Shown: positions 15,396-23,980 of the stretch, piece after piece
How the letters are laid out: every line of letters begins with the position of its first letter
How positions within the stretch are numbered: the stretch's first letter is position 1
DNA from: JALHFZ01 sp963674625
GTDB lineage: Bacteria; Synergistota; Synergistia; Synergistales; Aminobacteriaceae
DNA length: 64,000 nucleotides
Direction: 5' to 3'
NCBI GenBank assembly: GCA_963674625.2
Contig: CAXXXO010000004.1
Coordinates: 248,001 to 312,000 of the forward strand
Notes under the pieces: model-generated
The model's input: the letters and a program-made list of their open reading frames with translations, nothing else
What the model was told of the DNA's origin: nothing
The model's database searches: none
Program-made: the position numbers and the translations under genes

Positions 15396-16601
15396 TCATC
15401 TTCGGGCTCTATCCGGCTTCGCCCATTTCTCCACGATCCACTCCGCCGCACGGCGCGCCTCGTTCAAAGAAGAGCTCCCGTTCTGCGAAAGGGTTATCTT
15501 TCCGATACAGTCCGTTACATTAGCACAGTTCACCTCTTTGAGAAAGCCCCGGTCGAAGAGAGCGGCGAAGAAAAGGTCGAACCGGGGTTTTCCCCAGAGA
15601 AAGCGGGGCGGAAAAAGTCTCCGTTCCACCAGGTTTTCGGTGAGCTTCTGCAGCCGGAGGCGAAGGGCCTTCGGTGTCTCCGTCCGCAGGAGAAAGACCT
15701 CTTTTCCCGCTGTGACCGACTCCGAGATCATGGAGATCGAGTCCTCCGTGACAAAGACCCGCTGGGAGAGCCCGAGCATCCCGGGCACAGGGTTGAAGGG
15801 ATCCCTTGAGGCGAGAAGAAGCATTCTGACGGAGGGATTTCCCTCTGTCGCCTCTTTCAGGGCCTCCTCCGCTGAGGAAGAGGTGCGCCTCGAGGTGGTG
15901 ATGTAGAGATCCGCTCTCCTCTTTTTCGCAGCCTTCAGGAGGAGGGGGATACAGCTGCGTATCCATCGGGGAGAAATGCTGTAGTTTGCGTCGTCTCCGC
16001 CGATCAGGATGCTCCACCTTTCTTTTTCACCCGGTCCGGGGGGGTATTTCTGGGCGAGCTCCCATCCCTTCCGTTCGAGTTCGTCAGGAAAGATCCCGTT
16101 GGGTGCTCCGAGGGTTACAAAGACATTGGGTGCTTCGGCGGGGGCATCGTGTTCCGGGACAACGGCGAAATCAAAGGGGTCAGTCCCGAGAGCCGAGGGG
16201 GTCATCAGGGTGCATGACATGCCGCCAAGGGCACGGGCCAGGGCAAGGGTGAAGGGAGCGGCGCCGCTTCCGGCGGAGAGAAAGAGGGGTTTCCCTCCTG
16301 CAGCAGGCCGTTCAGCGAGGGCAGATCTGCCTTCGGAAAGGAGCTTCGAGGCTCCTGTCCGCTCGAGCCAGAGGGCAGCCTCGTCCGAAGTCATGGAGAA
16401 AAGAAACCGGGCTTTCCATTTCAGGAAGAAGACCCTTCTCCAGCCTGAAAGACGGGGGACTTCCATCTGCATTATGTCGGCACCGGTGAACCGGGAGATC
16501 CACCCCGCCACCCCGCGGCTCTGGGAGAGATGTCCCCGGATGCCGTCGCTGAGAATGATGAGAAGAGAGGGGGGGACTTTCATCTCTTTGTCTCCGCTCA
16601 T
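15396..16601 (-). CDS. ELM1/GtrOC1-family protein in LPS cluster
   Basis: A 401-residue GT-B-like protein of the family annotated as mitochondrial fission ELM1. Family marks: LSDGIRGHLSQSRGV near the N-terminus, ILIGGDDANYSIS, LYITTSRRTSS and VTEDSISMISESV. Bacterial members sit in LPS gene clusters and are predicted nucleotide-sugar glycosyltransferases; no activity can be read here. ATG 16601 overlaps the waaA stop by 4 bp (ATGA), favouring this start over the ATG six codons in. It may act on the Kdo-lipid A made by WaaA; that is inferred from position. Confidence 0.82.
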   Translation of the reverse strand: MSGDKEMKVPPSLLIILSDGIRGHLSQSRGVAGWISRFTGADIMQMEVPRLSGWRRVFFLKWKARFLFSMTSDEAALWLERTGASKLLSEGRSALAERPAAGGKPLFLSAGSGAAPFTLALARALGGMSCTLMTPSALGTDPFDFAVVPEHDAPAEAPNVFVTLGAPNGIFPDELERKGWELAQKYPPGPGEKERWSILIGGDDANYSISPRWIRSCIPLLLKAAKKRRADLYITTSRRTSSSAEEALKEATEGNPSVRMLLLASRDPFNPVPGMLGLSQRVFVTEDSISMISESVTAGKEVFLLRTETPKALRLRLQKLTENLVERRLFPPRFLWGKPRFDLFFAALFDRGFLKEVNCANVTDCIGKITLSQNGSSSLNEARRAAEWIVEKWAKPDRARR

Positions 16602-17899
16602 TTTTCTTTTCCGGCTCCCCTTTCGGGAGGGTTTTTTGGTGAACCCAGCCCGGGGATGAGAGGGGCCATGGCATTAAGGGACGCCTCCGCCGCTCCGCCG
16701 GCATTTCCGAAAAATCCGGCCGCTCCCTCTGCGGCTCGCTGCTTCAGCTCAGGGGACAGGCTTGCCCGCCAGAAACCGGCCATCCCTTCCGCTCCCTCCA
16801 CCTCGAATGAGACCCCCCGACGGCCCAGCTCTGCAGCCGACTCCGGAAAGTCCCGCATGTAGGGGCCATGGCAGAGGGGAATGCCGAAGGCTGCGGGTTC
16901 CATGATGTTCTGCCCTCCCCGGTCCACGAGGCTGCCGCCGATAAAGGCGCTGTCGCTGACCCCGTAAAGGTCGAAGAGCACTCCTATTCTGTCCACCACG
17001 AGAATGTCCCACTCCTTTTGTTCCTCCGAGAGAAGGGCAGTTCGGCCGAAGGCCGCGGCGAGTTTTCTGACTTCTTCCGCCCGTTCCGGATGCCGGGGAA
17101 CAAGGATCAGCCGGGAGGAAGAACAGGAGGAGCGGACTCGCTGAAAAGCGTCCAGCACAATTTCATCCTCTCCGGCATGGGTGCTGCCCGCAAGGAAGAG
17201 AGGTCTCCTTTCTCCGGCCACCTCCCGGGCCCAGGTGAGACCGGCCCTTTCCCGGCGCAGAAGGAGGGCGTCCGCCTTGCAGTCGCCGACAACAAAAATC
17301 TTTTTTTCCCCTATGCCCAGGCGAAGCATAACCTCCCTGTCCGGTTCCGACCGCACCAGCACAAGGGAAAACTGGTCGTAGACTTCTCTCCAGAAGGAGG
17401 GGAATCTGTGGATGTTCGCCGCGGTCCTGTCGGAAAAACGGGCGTTCGCCAGAATCGCCGGTATTTTCCTTCGCGCCAGGGCAAAGAGAAGGTTGGGCCA
17501 GACCTCCGTCTCGAGGATTAAGCAGGCTTTGGGGCGAAGGGCATCGAGGGCTCTTTGAACAATCCAGGGGATGTCCCAGGGGTAGTAGATGTGTTCGCCG
17601 TAGAGCCCTTGCGCCAGCCGGGCGGCCATCTCGCGACCCGTGGGCGTGGTGGTGGAGAGGAGGACGTCCTCGGGAGGATGCCCCCGTTCAGCGAGAGCCG
17701 ACAGAAGGGGCGTGGCGGTCTGCACCTCTCCCACCGAGACGGCATGGACCCAAAGGGGGTGTTCCGGTAAATTTTTTTTCTTCTCCGCCCCGTAGAACCC
17801 TCTCCGTTCCTCCAGCCCTTCGGCGTAGCGCCTCGCGAGCCAGGGAAAGGCTGCCAGGTAGGCGGCGGAAACGGCGAGGGAATAGAGGGGAGAGCTCAT
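16598..17899 (-). CDS. waaA: 3-deoxy-D-manno-octulosonic acid (Kdo) transferase
   Basis: Inner-membrane GT30 enzyme moving Kdo from CMP-Kdo to lipid IVA. At 433 residues it is the usual WaaA/KdtA length. Seen: an N-terminal anchor (SLAVSAAYLAAFPWLARRY), HPLWVHAVSVGEV (containing the catalytic-region Glu), LLSTTTPTGREMA, YYPWDIPWIVQRAL, LILETEVWPNLL, GSTHAGEDEIVLDAF and GGQNIMEPAAFGIP. ATG 17899 lies 2 bp after the kdsD stop; the open frame continues upstream inside kdsD but is not coding. How many Kdo residues it adds cannot be told. Confidence 0.95.
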   Translation of the reverse strand: MSSPLYSLAVSAAYLAAFPWLARRYAEGLEERRGFYGAEKKKNLPEHPLWVHAVSVGEVQTATPLLSALAERGHPPEDVLLSTTTPTGREMAARLAQGLYGEHIYYPWDIPWIVQRALDALRPKACLILETEVWPNLLFALARRKIPAILANARFSDRTAANIHRFPSFWREVYDQFSLVLVRSEPDREVMLRLGIGEKKIFVVGDCKADALLLRRERAGLTWAREVAGERRPLFLAGSTHAGEDEIVLDAFQRVRSSCSSSRLILVPRHPERAEEVRKLAAAFGRTALLSEEQKEWDILVVDRIGVLFDLYGVSDSAFIGGSLVDRGGQNIMEPAAFGIPLCHGPYMRDFPESAAELGRRGVSFEVEGAEGMAGFWRASLSPELKQRAAEGAAGFFGNAGGAAEASLNAMAPLIPGLGSPKNPPERGAGKEK

Positions 17900-17901
17900 C
17901 G

Positions 17902-18957
17902 TCAGGCGATGCCGGCCTTGAGCAGTTCGTGAAGGTGCACCATGCCCACGGGACGGCGCTCCTCCACGACGATGATTGCGGAGATCTCCCGCTGCTCCAT
18001 GACCCGCACCGCCTCGGCGGCGAGCTTGTGGGGCTCGATGACGAGGGGGGAGGAGTTCATGACTTCCCCCACTGAGAGGGAAAGGCATTCGACCCCCCGT
18101 CTCGCGAGAAGGCGTCGAAGGTCGCCGTCGGTGAAGACTCCGGCGAGGTCGCCGCTGCCGTCCACGATGATGGTGGCGCCGTACCCCTTGCTCGTCATCT
18201 CGAAGAGGGCGTCGCTCACCGGAACCGAGAGTCCCACCAGGGGAAGCTTCTCCCCCGAACCCATTACGTCCTGCACCCTTGTGAGCAGCCTGCGGCCCAG
18301 GGCTCCGCCAGGATGGAAGAGGGCGAAATCCTCGGGACACAGCCCCCGAAGCTCGGTGACCATTCCCGCCAGGGCGTCGCCCAGGGCGAGCTGGAGGGTG
18401 GTGCTGCACAGGGGAGCGAGGTTGAGGGCGTCAGCTTCAGTCTCTCCCCTTTCTTGGCCGGGTGCGGCGGTGCAGATCCCCGCCTCGGAGAGGACGGAGG
18501 AATCGAGGACCACGTCGGCGTTCAGGGCCAGGGGAGAGGAGAGCCCCCCGGTGATGGCGATGATCGGGGCCCCGAGGCGCTTGAAATGGGGAAGAATGGA
18601 GACCACCTCGGCGGTGGTGCCGCTGTTGCTCAGAATCAGGGCGGCGTCATTCCGGCAGACCATGCCGAGGTCGCCGTGGGATCCCTCTGCGGCGTGAAGA
18701 AAGAAGGAAGGTGTCCCCAGGGAGGCAAGGGTGGCGGCGATCTTCCTGCCGATGATCCCGGATTTTCCCATCCCCACGACCACGAGGCGTCCTCTGCACG
18801 ACTGGATGATTCTTGCGGCCCTCACGAGCTCCATTCCCGCCCGGTCTGCCGCCCGTCCGATCTCCGAGGCCTCGGAGCGGAGGATGTTCCTTCCCCGCTC
18901 GAGAAGGTCTTCGTCGGCCATGCTTCTGCCTTTCCGCTCCCAGGGGAGGCTGAACAT
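17902..18957 (-). CDS. kdsD: Arabinose-5-phosphate isomerase
   Basis: Converts ribulose-5-phosphate to arabinose-5-phosphate, the first committed Kdo precursor. Domains: SIS (sugar isomerase) with VVGMGKSGIIGRKIAATLAS, HAAEGSHGDLGMV and LILSNSGTTAEVVSIL, then two CBS domains (VQDVMGSGEKLPL, VGEVMNSSPLVI). About 351 residues from ATG 18957, which sits 1 bp after the kdsA stop behind GGAAGGGG; ATG 18921 (MADEDLLERG) is the alternative. It is placed between kdsA and waaA, so the Kdo genes are adjacent. kdsB (CMP-Kdo synthetase) is not in the window. Confidence 0.95.
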   Translation of the reverse strand: MFSLPWERKGRSMADEDLLERGRNILRSEASEIGRAADRAGMELVRAARIIQSCRGRLVVVGMGKSGIIGRKIAATLASLGTPSFFLHAAEGSHGDLGMVCRNDAALILSNSGTTAEVVSILPHFKRLGAPIIAITGGLSSPLALNADVVLDSSVLSEAGICTAAPGQERGETEADALNLAPLCSTTLQLALGDALAGMVTELRGLCPEDFALFHPGGALGRRLLTRVQDVMGSGEKLPLVGLSVPVSDALFEMTSKGYGATIIVDGSGDLAGVFTDGDLRRLLARRGVECLSLSVGEVMNSSPLVIEPHKLAAEAVRVMEQREISAIIVVEERRPVGMVHLHELLKAGIA

Positions 18958-18958
18958 A

Positions 18959-19870
18959 TCAGTTTTCCCCTTCCGAAGCCCAGTCGAGGGAGGGCATTCC
19001 GAGCCTTCCTGAGACCACCTCGTGGAGCTCGAGGAGCTGTTCAAGCAAAAAGGAAAGTTTTTTCAGGGGGACGAGGTTCGGACCGTCGCTCTTCGCCTTT
19101 TCGGGGCAGGGATGGGTCTCGAGAAAGAGGGCGTCGATCCCTGCGGCCACCGCGGCCCGGGCGAGTGGCAGGACGAAGCGGTGGTCTCCCCCGCTGGCTC
19201 CGCCCGCCATACCTGGCATCTGGACGCTGTGGGTGGCGTCGAAGACCACGGGGCACCCGAGGGAGCGCATGAGGGAGAGGGACCGCATGTCCACCACCAG
19301 CTGGCCATACCCCATGAAGGTCCCCCGCTCGCAGAGAAGAACGGAGGACGCTCCTCCGCCCCGGCACTTTTCCACCACGTGCTTCATGTCGAGAGGGCTC
19401 AGAAACTGGGCCTTCTTGACGTGAAGGGGCTTCCCCGTCGCCGCCGCGGCGAGAAGGAGGTCGGTCTGGCGGCAGAGAAAGGCGGGGATCTGGAGGATGT
19501 CAGTGTAGCGGGCCGCCGGCTCCGCCTGCCATGATTCGTGGATATCCGTCATGACGGGAACTCCGGCCCTGCGCCCTATTTCCGACAGCTGTTCGAGCCC
19601 CCGCTCAAGGCCGGGCCCCCGGAAGGAGGAGAGGGCCGTGCGGTTTGCCTTGTCGAAGGAGGCCTTGAAGACATAGGATATGCCGAAGGAAGCGCAGATA
19701 TCCCGGACCGTCTCGGCGATTTCGAGCCCCAGTTCCGGTGTTTCGAGGGAGCAGGGGCCGGCGAAGAGGACAAAATCTCCGTCTCCGATGGTGAAGTTCC
19801 ACCGTTTTTCCGGCGAGGAATCGGCGAGGGTTACCGGGGGAAATGCATCCTTCTGTTTTTTTACGATCAC
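18959..19870 (-). CDS. kdsA: 3-deoxy-8-phosphooctulonate synthase
   Basis: Condenses arabinose-5-phosphate with phosphoenolpyruvate to Kdo-8-phosphate in the cytosol. The 303-residue TIM barrel has FAGPCSLETPELG, VFKASFDKANRT, MTDIHESWQAEPAA, LQIPAFLCRQTDLL, HVKKAQFLSPLDM and FDATHSVQMPG. Length is slightly above the E. coli enzyme (284) through a 20-residue N-terminal extension. About 60 bp separate it from the lpxK fusion gene, one of the larger gaps in the operon. Confidence 0.96.
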   Translation of the reverse strand: MIVKKQKDAFPPVTLADSSPEKRWNFTIGDGDFVLFAGPCSLETPELGLEIAETVRDICASFGISYVFKASFDKANRTALSSFRGPGLERGLEQLSEIGRRAGVPVMTDIHESWQAEPAARYTDILQIPAFLCRQTDLLLAAAATGKPLHVKKAQFLSPLDMKHVVEKCRGGGASSVLLCERGTFMGYGQLVVDMRSLSLMRSLGCPVVFDATHSVQMPGMAGGASGGDHRFVLPLARAAVAAGIDALFLETHPCPEKAKSDGPNLVPLKKLSFLLEQLLELHEVVSGRLGMPSLDWASEGEN

Positions 19871-19931
19871 AGGTCATCATCTCCTGAATTTTTTTCGAAT
19901 CTGACGGCAGCGTCCGGAAAGGCAGCTTCCC

Positions 19932-22199
19932 TCAGGATGAACTCCATGCCTCCCTGAGGCGCTCATGCACGCGGCACCGGAGATCCCACCCCATCTCGGA
20001 GGCGGCATACTCCACCACGCTGTCGAGAGCTCCGGGGCCACCCAACCGCTCCTGCCCCTCCCTGGCCATGGAGCGCCGGAGGGGGCCGTCCGTGAGGATG
20101 CCGAGAGCGCCTTCAGCCAGATTTCGGGCCGTGGGCGGGACGAGAAGCTCCGATCCGCCAAGCAGTTTTTTCTGCACGAACTTGCCCTTTTCCTCGATGG
20201 AGACCACCGGGACCCCCATTCCGGCGCATACCTGGTTTGCCGTCCCCCCAAGGCCCAGAAGTAGATGGGCGCTTCGGGTCACGGAGGGGAGGGGACCGAA
20301 GTAGAGGGGAACTGAAATCTCTCCCTTCCGGATTTCCTCTTCCTCCCGGAAGAAGGCCCACCCTTCGCAGGCTGCGAGGAGTTCTCCCATGTCGAGGGTG
20401 GGGGCCACCACCATGAGATACGAACAGGGCAGTGACGCGGAAAGCAGCTCCGCAGCGTCAAGGAGCAGCTTCACATCATCATAGGCCCTTCTTCTGCTGC
20501 CCGGGAGGAGGAGCACATGGGGCATCCCTTCCGCTCCCCACTCCGTTTCTTCTATAGTATTATCACAGGTCAGGTCCATTATTGGGTTTCCGCTGTAGCG
20601 GGCCCTTGCGCCGGAACGGAGAAGCTCTCCCGCCGTCTCCCGGTCCCGGGTCCAGGTCATGCGGCTCCGGTATTTCAGCAGAAACCGTTCCAGACGCCAG
20701 TGGCCGCTCAGGTAGACCGTCTTGGCCGTGGCCACGAGGATGGGCATTCTCCCCTGCCCCCACAGGGCGTGAAGAAGAAGGTAGACGTCCCCAACGCACA
20801 GGGGGGTGCGAAGGCCCCTTCTCAGCTTCTTCCATGCCGCCATCTGCCCGGCTATGGAGCGAAGAAGGCCGGAGCGGAGGTCCTTCCAGAGGTCAGAGAG
20901 ACGGTACTTGCTTACCCCTCCGCTGGGGGAATCCTCCGGGATGGAGTCGACCCGAATCCCTTCCTTGGTGTAGTGCTGCCCTCTCCCGACAATTGGAAAG
21001 GCGGCGACGTCCGCTGCGGGAAAGCGGGCTGCGAGCTTGCGGGCCAGAAGGGCACCGATGGCGTCCTCGCCGTAGCCGTTGGAGGCCACGACGATTTTCG
21101 GACGGAGAACTCCGGCGAGGGCTCTTTTGAACCGGTCTTCATCATCGAGGACCGTGGAGACCAGGGGGACGAAGATGTCCCGGGAGGGACGCCATCCGGG
21201 GGGGAGATTATATATGTCCTTCTCGGTGCAGGTCATGGCCTCCCCTCCGCATTCCTCCAGGGAGGCTTCGAGAAGGTCCATGTCCTCTATCCGGTAGCGG
21301 TGGTGGTCCTTGAAGCGATGCTCCCTGCAGATACTTACCCCCTGGTGAGCGAGGGAGCAGCGAAAGCTCTCGGGGCTTCCGATGGCCGAGAAGGCCAGCG
21401 CTGAGGAAGGCCCCTCCTTCTCGAACCCTTTCCACGTACCGTTCCAGCGCCTCCAGGAGAGAAGGGAGAGCCGGGAGAAGAAGATGTTCTCCGCCGGAAC
21501 GATGCGGCCGATCTCTTCGGCCAGCCTGCCGAGGCTTTCCGGTGATACCTGGTCGGCCTTGGTGATCACTACGAGGGATGCCCGGGCGAGGACGGAGGGG
21601 GGTTCTCGCAGTATTCCCGCGGGAAGGGTCCACCCGTTGCCGAAGGGCGCGCATGCATCCACCAGGGCGATGTCAGCGTCCCGCCCCATGCGGCGATGCT
21701 GGAAGGCATCGTCGGCCACGACAAGCTCCACATGCCGTCCCGCGAGAGCGTCCACGTCCCGGAGACGGTCCTTGGAGACCGCCACGGGGACATTCTGAAG
21801 CCGCGTGGCCAGAAGGAGAGGTTCGTCCCCTACGAGCTGCCGCAGCCTGGCCATCTCCTCTTCCTCCGCTCCTTCTCCCTGGCCGAAGGAGACCACCACG
21901 GGGTCGATTGTCTTGCCGCCGTACCCCCGGCTGACGATGCCCACGGAAATTCCCGCTTCGAGGAGCATCCTGCAGAGCATCTCCACGAAGGGAGTCTTGT
22001 TCGTGCCACCGAGGGTGATGTTTCCCACGCTTATCACCGGCAGGGAAGGCTCGGAAATCCGCACGAGTCCGTGATCGAAGGCGAAGTTCCGCAGGGCGAT
22101 GACGCTCCGCGCCACGAGTCCGAGGGGGTAGGTGGCCGCCCAGGGGGAAAAGAGACGCTCTCCCCGGGCGAAGGCCAGGTAGCTCTTCAGAAGGCTCAC
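19932..22199 (-). CDS. lpxK: Fusion: LpxK tetraacyldisaccharide 4'-kinase plus LpxB-related glycosyltransferase domain
   Basis: A 755-residue two-domain protein. Residues 1 to about 355 are LpxK, which phosphorylates the lipid A disaccharide at the 4' position at the inner membrane: ISVGNITLGGTNKTPFVEML (modified P-loop), IVSRGYGG, DDAFQHRRMGRDADIALVDA and FSAIGSPESF. Residues about 368-755 match the lipid-A-disaccharide-synthase-related family (TIGR03492-like): VVASNGYGEDAIGALLARKL, DSPSGGVSKYRL, CVGDVYLLLHALWGQG, YSGNPIMDL and LLLPGSRRRAYDDVKLLL. The frame is continuous through the join, so this is a true fusion. It overlaps msbA by 4 bp. Normal LpxK is about 330 residues. Role of the second domain unknown. 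Confidence 0.9.
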   Translation of the reverse strand: MSLLKSYLAFARGERLFSPWAATYPLGLVARSVIALRNFAFDHGLVRISEPSLPVISVGNITLGGTNKTPFVEMLCRMLLEAGISVGIVSRGYGGKTIDPVVVSFGQGEGAEEEEMARLRQLVGDEPLLLATRLQNVPVAVSKDRLRDVDALAGRHVELVVADDAFQHRRMGRDADIALVDACAPFGNGWTLPAGILREPPSVLARASLVVITKADQVSPESLGRLAEEIGRIVPAENIFFSRLSLLSWRRWNGTWKGFEKEGPSSALAFSAIGSPESFRCSLAHQGVSICREHRFKDHHRYRIEDMDLLEASLEECGGEAMTCTEKDIYNLPPGWRPSRDIFVPLVSTVLDDEDRFKRALAGVLRPKIVVASNGYGEDAIGALLARKLAARFPAADVAAFPIVGRGQHYTKEGIRVDSIPEDSPSGGVSKYRLSDLWKDLRSGLLRSIAGQMAAWKKLRRGLRTPLCVGDVYLLLHALWGQGRMPILVATAKTVYLSGHWRLERFLLKYRSRMTWTRDRETAGELLRSGARARYSGNPIMDLTCDNTIEETEWGAEGMPHVLLLPGSRRRAYDDVKLLLDAAELLSASLPCSYLMVVAPTLDMGELLAACEGWAFFREEEEIRKGEISVPLYFGPLPSVTRSAHLLLGLGGTANQVCAGMGVPVVSIEEKGKFVQKKLLGGSELLVPPTARNLAEGALGILTDGPLRRSMAREGQERLGGPGALDSVVEYAASEMGWDLRCRVHERLREAWSSS

Positions 22200-23980
22200 A
22201 GCTCGCCTCCCTTCCCCTTTCCGGCCGGTTCATCCCGAAAAAACTGAAGATCGTAGAGCCTGCGGTAGAGGCCGCCGTGGGCGAGAAGCTCTTCGTGGCT
22301 TCCCTGCTCGGCGATTTTCCCCTTTTCGATGACGATGATTCTGTCCGCATTCCGTATGGTGGAGAGGCGGTGGGCGATCAGGAAGGATGTCCGCCCCTTC
22401 ATGGCGGCGTTCATGGCCTCCTGGACCTGCCGTTCCACCTCGAGATCCAGGGAGGAGGTGGCCTCGTCGAGAATGAGAATCCTGGGGTTCCGCACCACCG
22501 CCCGGGCGATGGCGATCCGCTGCCGCTGTCCTCCGCTGAGGGTCACCCCCCGCTCCCCCACTTCCGTGAAATAGCCTTCGGTCAGCTCCGAAATGAAGGA
22601 GTGAATTCCGGCGATCTTCGCCGCCGCCTCGATCTCTTCCAAAGAGAGGTCCGGCAGTCCGTAGGAAATATTGAAGGCGATCGACCCCTTGAGCAGAAGG
22701 GATTCCTGGGGGACGATGCCGATCTGCTTCCGCAGCTCCCGAAGGTCCGCCGAGCGCACATCCCTTCCGTCCACCAGAACCGCCCCCTCGTCGGGGTCGT
22801 AGAACCTTGGAATCAGGTCCACGAGAGTGGATTTGCCCGAACCCGTGGGGCCCACCAGGGCGATCCGTTCTCCTGGAAGAACGTCGAGGGTTATGTTCGA
22901 GAGAACCCGGGTACCCGCAACGTAGGAGAAGGAGACGTTTTTGAAGGTAACCCTCCCCTCGAGCACCCCCAGGGGTCGGGGATCGGGGGGGGAGGTGATC
23001 TCCTCCGGTATGTCCAGAAGGCTGAAGATCCTGTCGGCAGCCGCCAGGCCAAGCTGCATGGAGCTCACAACGGACGTGAAGACCCTGATGGGCTGTACGA
23101 GAAAGCCCAGGTATCCCAGAAAGGCGATGAGTTCGCCCGGCGTGAGCTTTCCGCCCACCACTTCCCGGCCGCCGAGCCAGAGGATTGCCGAAAGGGCGGC
23201 GATGAGGACCACTTCGATGATCCCCGTCAGGGCGGCCTGCACCTGGACGCCCTTCATCACGGCCAAAAAATTGTCGAGATTCGTCCTGCGGAAGCGGCCC
23301 AGTTCGAGATCCTCCGTGGCGAAGGAACGGACGATGCGGACGGCCCCGAAGGCCTCCTGGACCACTGCGGAGAGGGCCGCCAGCTCTTTCTGTATGGCGT
23401 GCCCCACGATGCGGAGCCGTTTCGCCGCCCGGTCGAGGATCAGGAAGGTGAGGGGAAGAATGGCGAAGGTGATGAGGGTGAGCTTCCAGTTGATGTAGAG
23501 AATAAAGGAGACCATGCCGAGGAATGTGACCGACTGAACGATAAGGTTCACCACCACGGAGGTGACGAGGTTCTGAAGAATCGTCACGTCATTGGTGATC
23601 CTGGACATGAGTTCGCCGAGGCGCTTTCCGTAGAGGTAGCGGAGGGACATGCGCTGGAGATGGTCGTAGAGGCGCAGGCGAAGATCCATGACCACGTTCT
23701 GCCCCACCCAGTTCATATAGTACTGGTGCCCGTAGGAGGCGAGCCCCTTCACGGCGAAGAGGGCGACGAGAAGGAGGGGAAGGGTGTTGAGCATGGCGAG
23801 GTCTTTTTCGATGAGCACCTCGTCCACCACGTTCTTCAGAAGCCACGGAGGTACAACGGTACAGGCCGATGCAAGAAGCATGAAGGCCAGTGCCGTGAAG
23901 AACTTCCTGCGGTAGGGGCGGGCGCTGTCAAGGAGGCGGAGATAGACGGACCGGGCGCACGTTTTTTCTTTTTTACTCAT
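22196..23980 (-). CDS. msbA: Lipid A export ABC transporter, MsbA-type
   Basis: A 594-residue half-transporter that acts as a homodimer to flip lipid A-core across the inner membrane. Residues about 1-320 are six transmembrane helices (ABC type 1). The C-terminal ATPase has Walker A LVGPTGSGKSTLVDL, Q-loop region IGIVPQESLLL, signature LSGGQRQRIAIARA, Walker B ILILDEATSSLD and switch His LIAHRLSTI. It overlaps the LpxB-like gene upstream and the lpxK fusion downstream by 4 bp each. MsbA-LpxK adjacency is common and supports lipid A as substrate. Confidence 0.93.
   Translation of the reverse strand: MSKKEKTCARSVYLRLLDSARPYRRKFFTALAFMLLASACTVVPPWLLKNVVDEVLIEKDLAMLNTLPLLLVALFAVKGLASYGHQYYMNWVGQNVVMDLRLRLYDHLQRMSLRYLYGKRLGELMSRITNDVTILQNLVTSVVVNLIVQSVTFLGMVSFILYINWKLTLITFAILPLTFLILDRAAKRLRIVGHAIQKELAALSAVVQEAFGAVRIVRSFATEDLELGRFRRTNLDNFLAVMKGVQVQAALTGIIEVVLIAALSAILWLGGREVVGGKLTPGELIAFLGYLGFLVQPIRVFTSVVSSMQLGLAAADRIFSLLDIPEEITSPPDPRPLGVLEGRVTFKNVSFSYVAGTRVLSNITLDVLPGERIALVGPTGSGKSTLVDLIPRFYDPDEGAVLVDGRDVRSADLRELRKQIGIVPQESLLLKGSIAFNISYGLPDLSLEEIEAAAKIAGIHSFISELTEGYFTEVGERGVTLSGGQRQRIAIARAVVRNPRILILDEATSSLDLEVERQVQEAMNAAMKGRTSFLIAHRLSTIRNADRIIVIEKGKIAEQGSHEELLAHGGLYRRLYDLQFFRDEPAGKGKGGEL

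Noticed and set aside
16598..18409. 603-codon version of waaA
   Set aside because: The extra N-terminal 170 residues lie wholly inside kdsD and are Arg/Gly-rich noise; ATG 17899 gives the family length and the membrane anchor.
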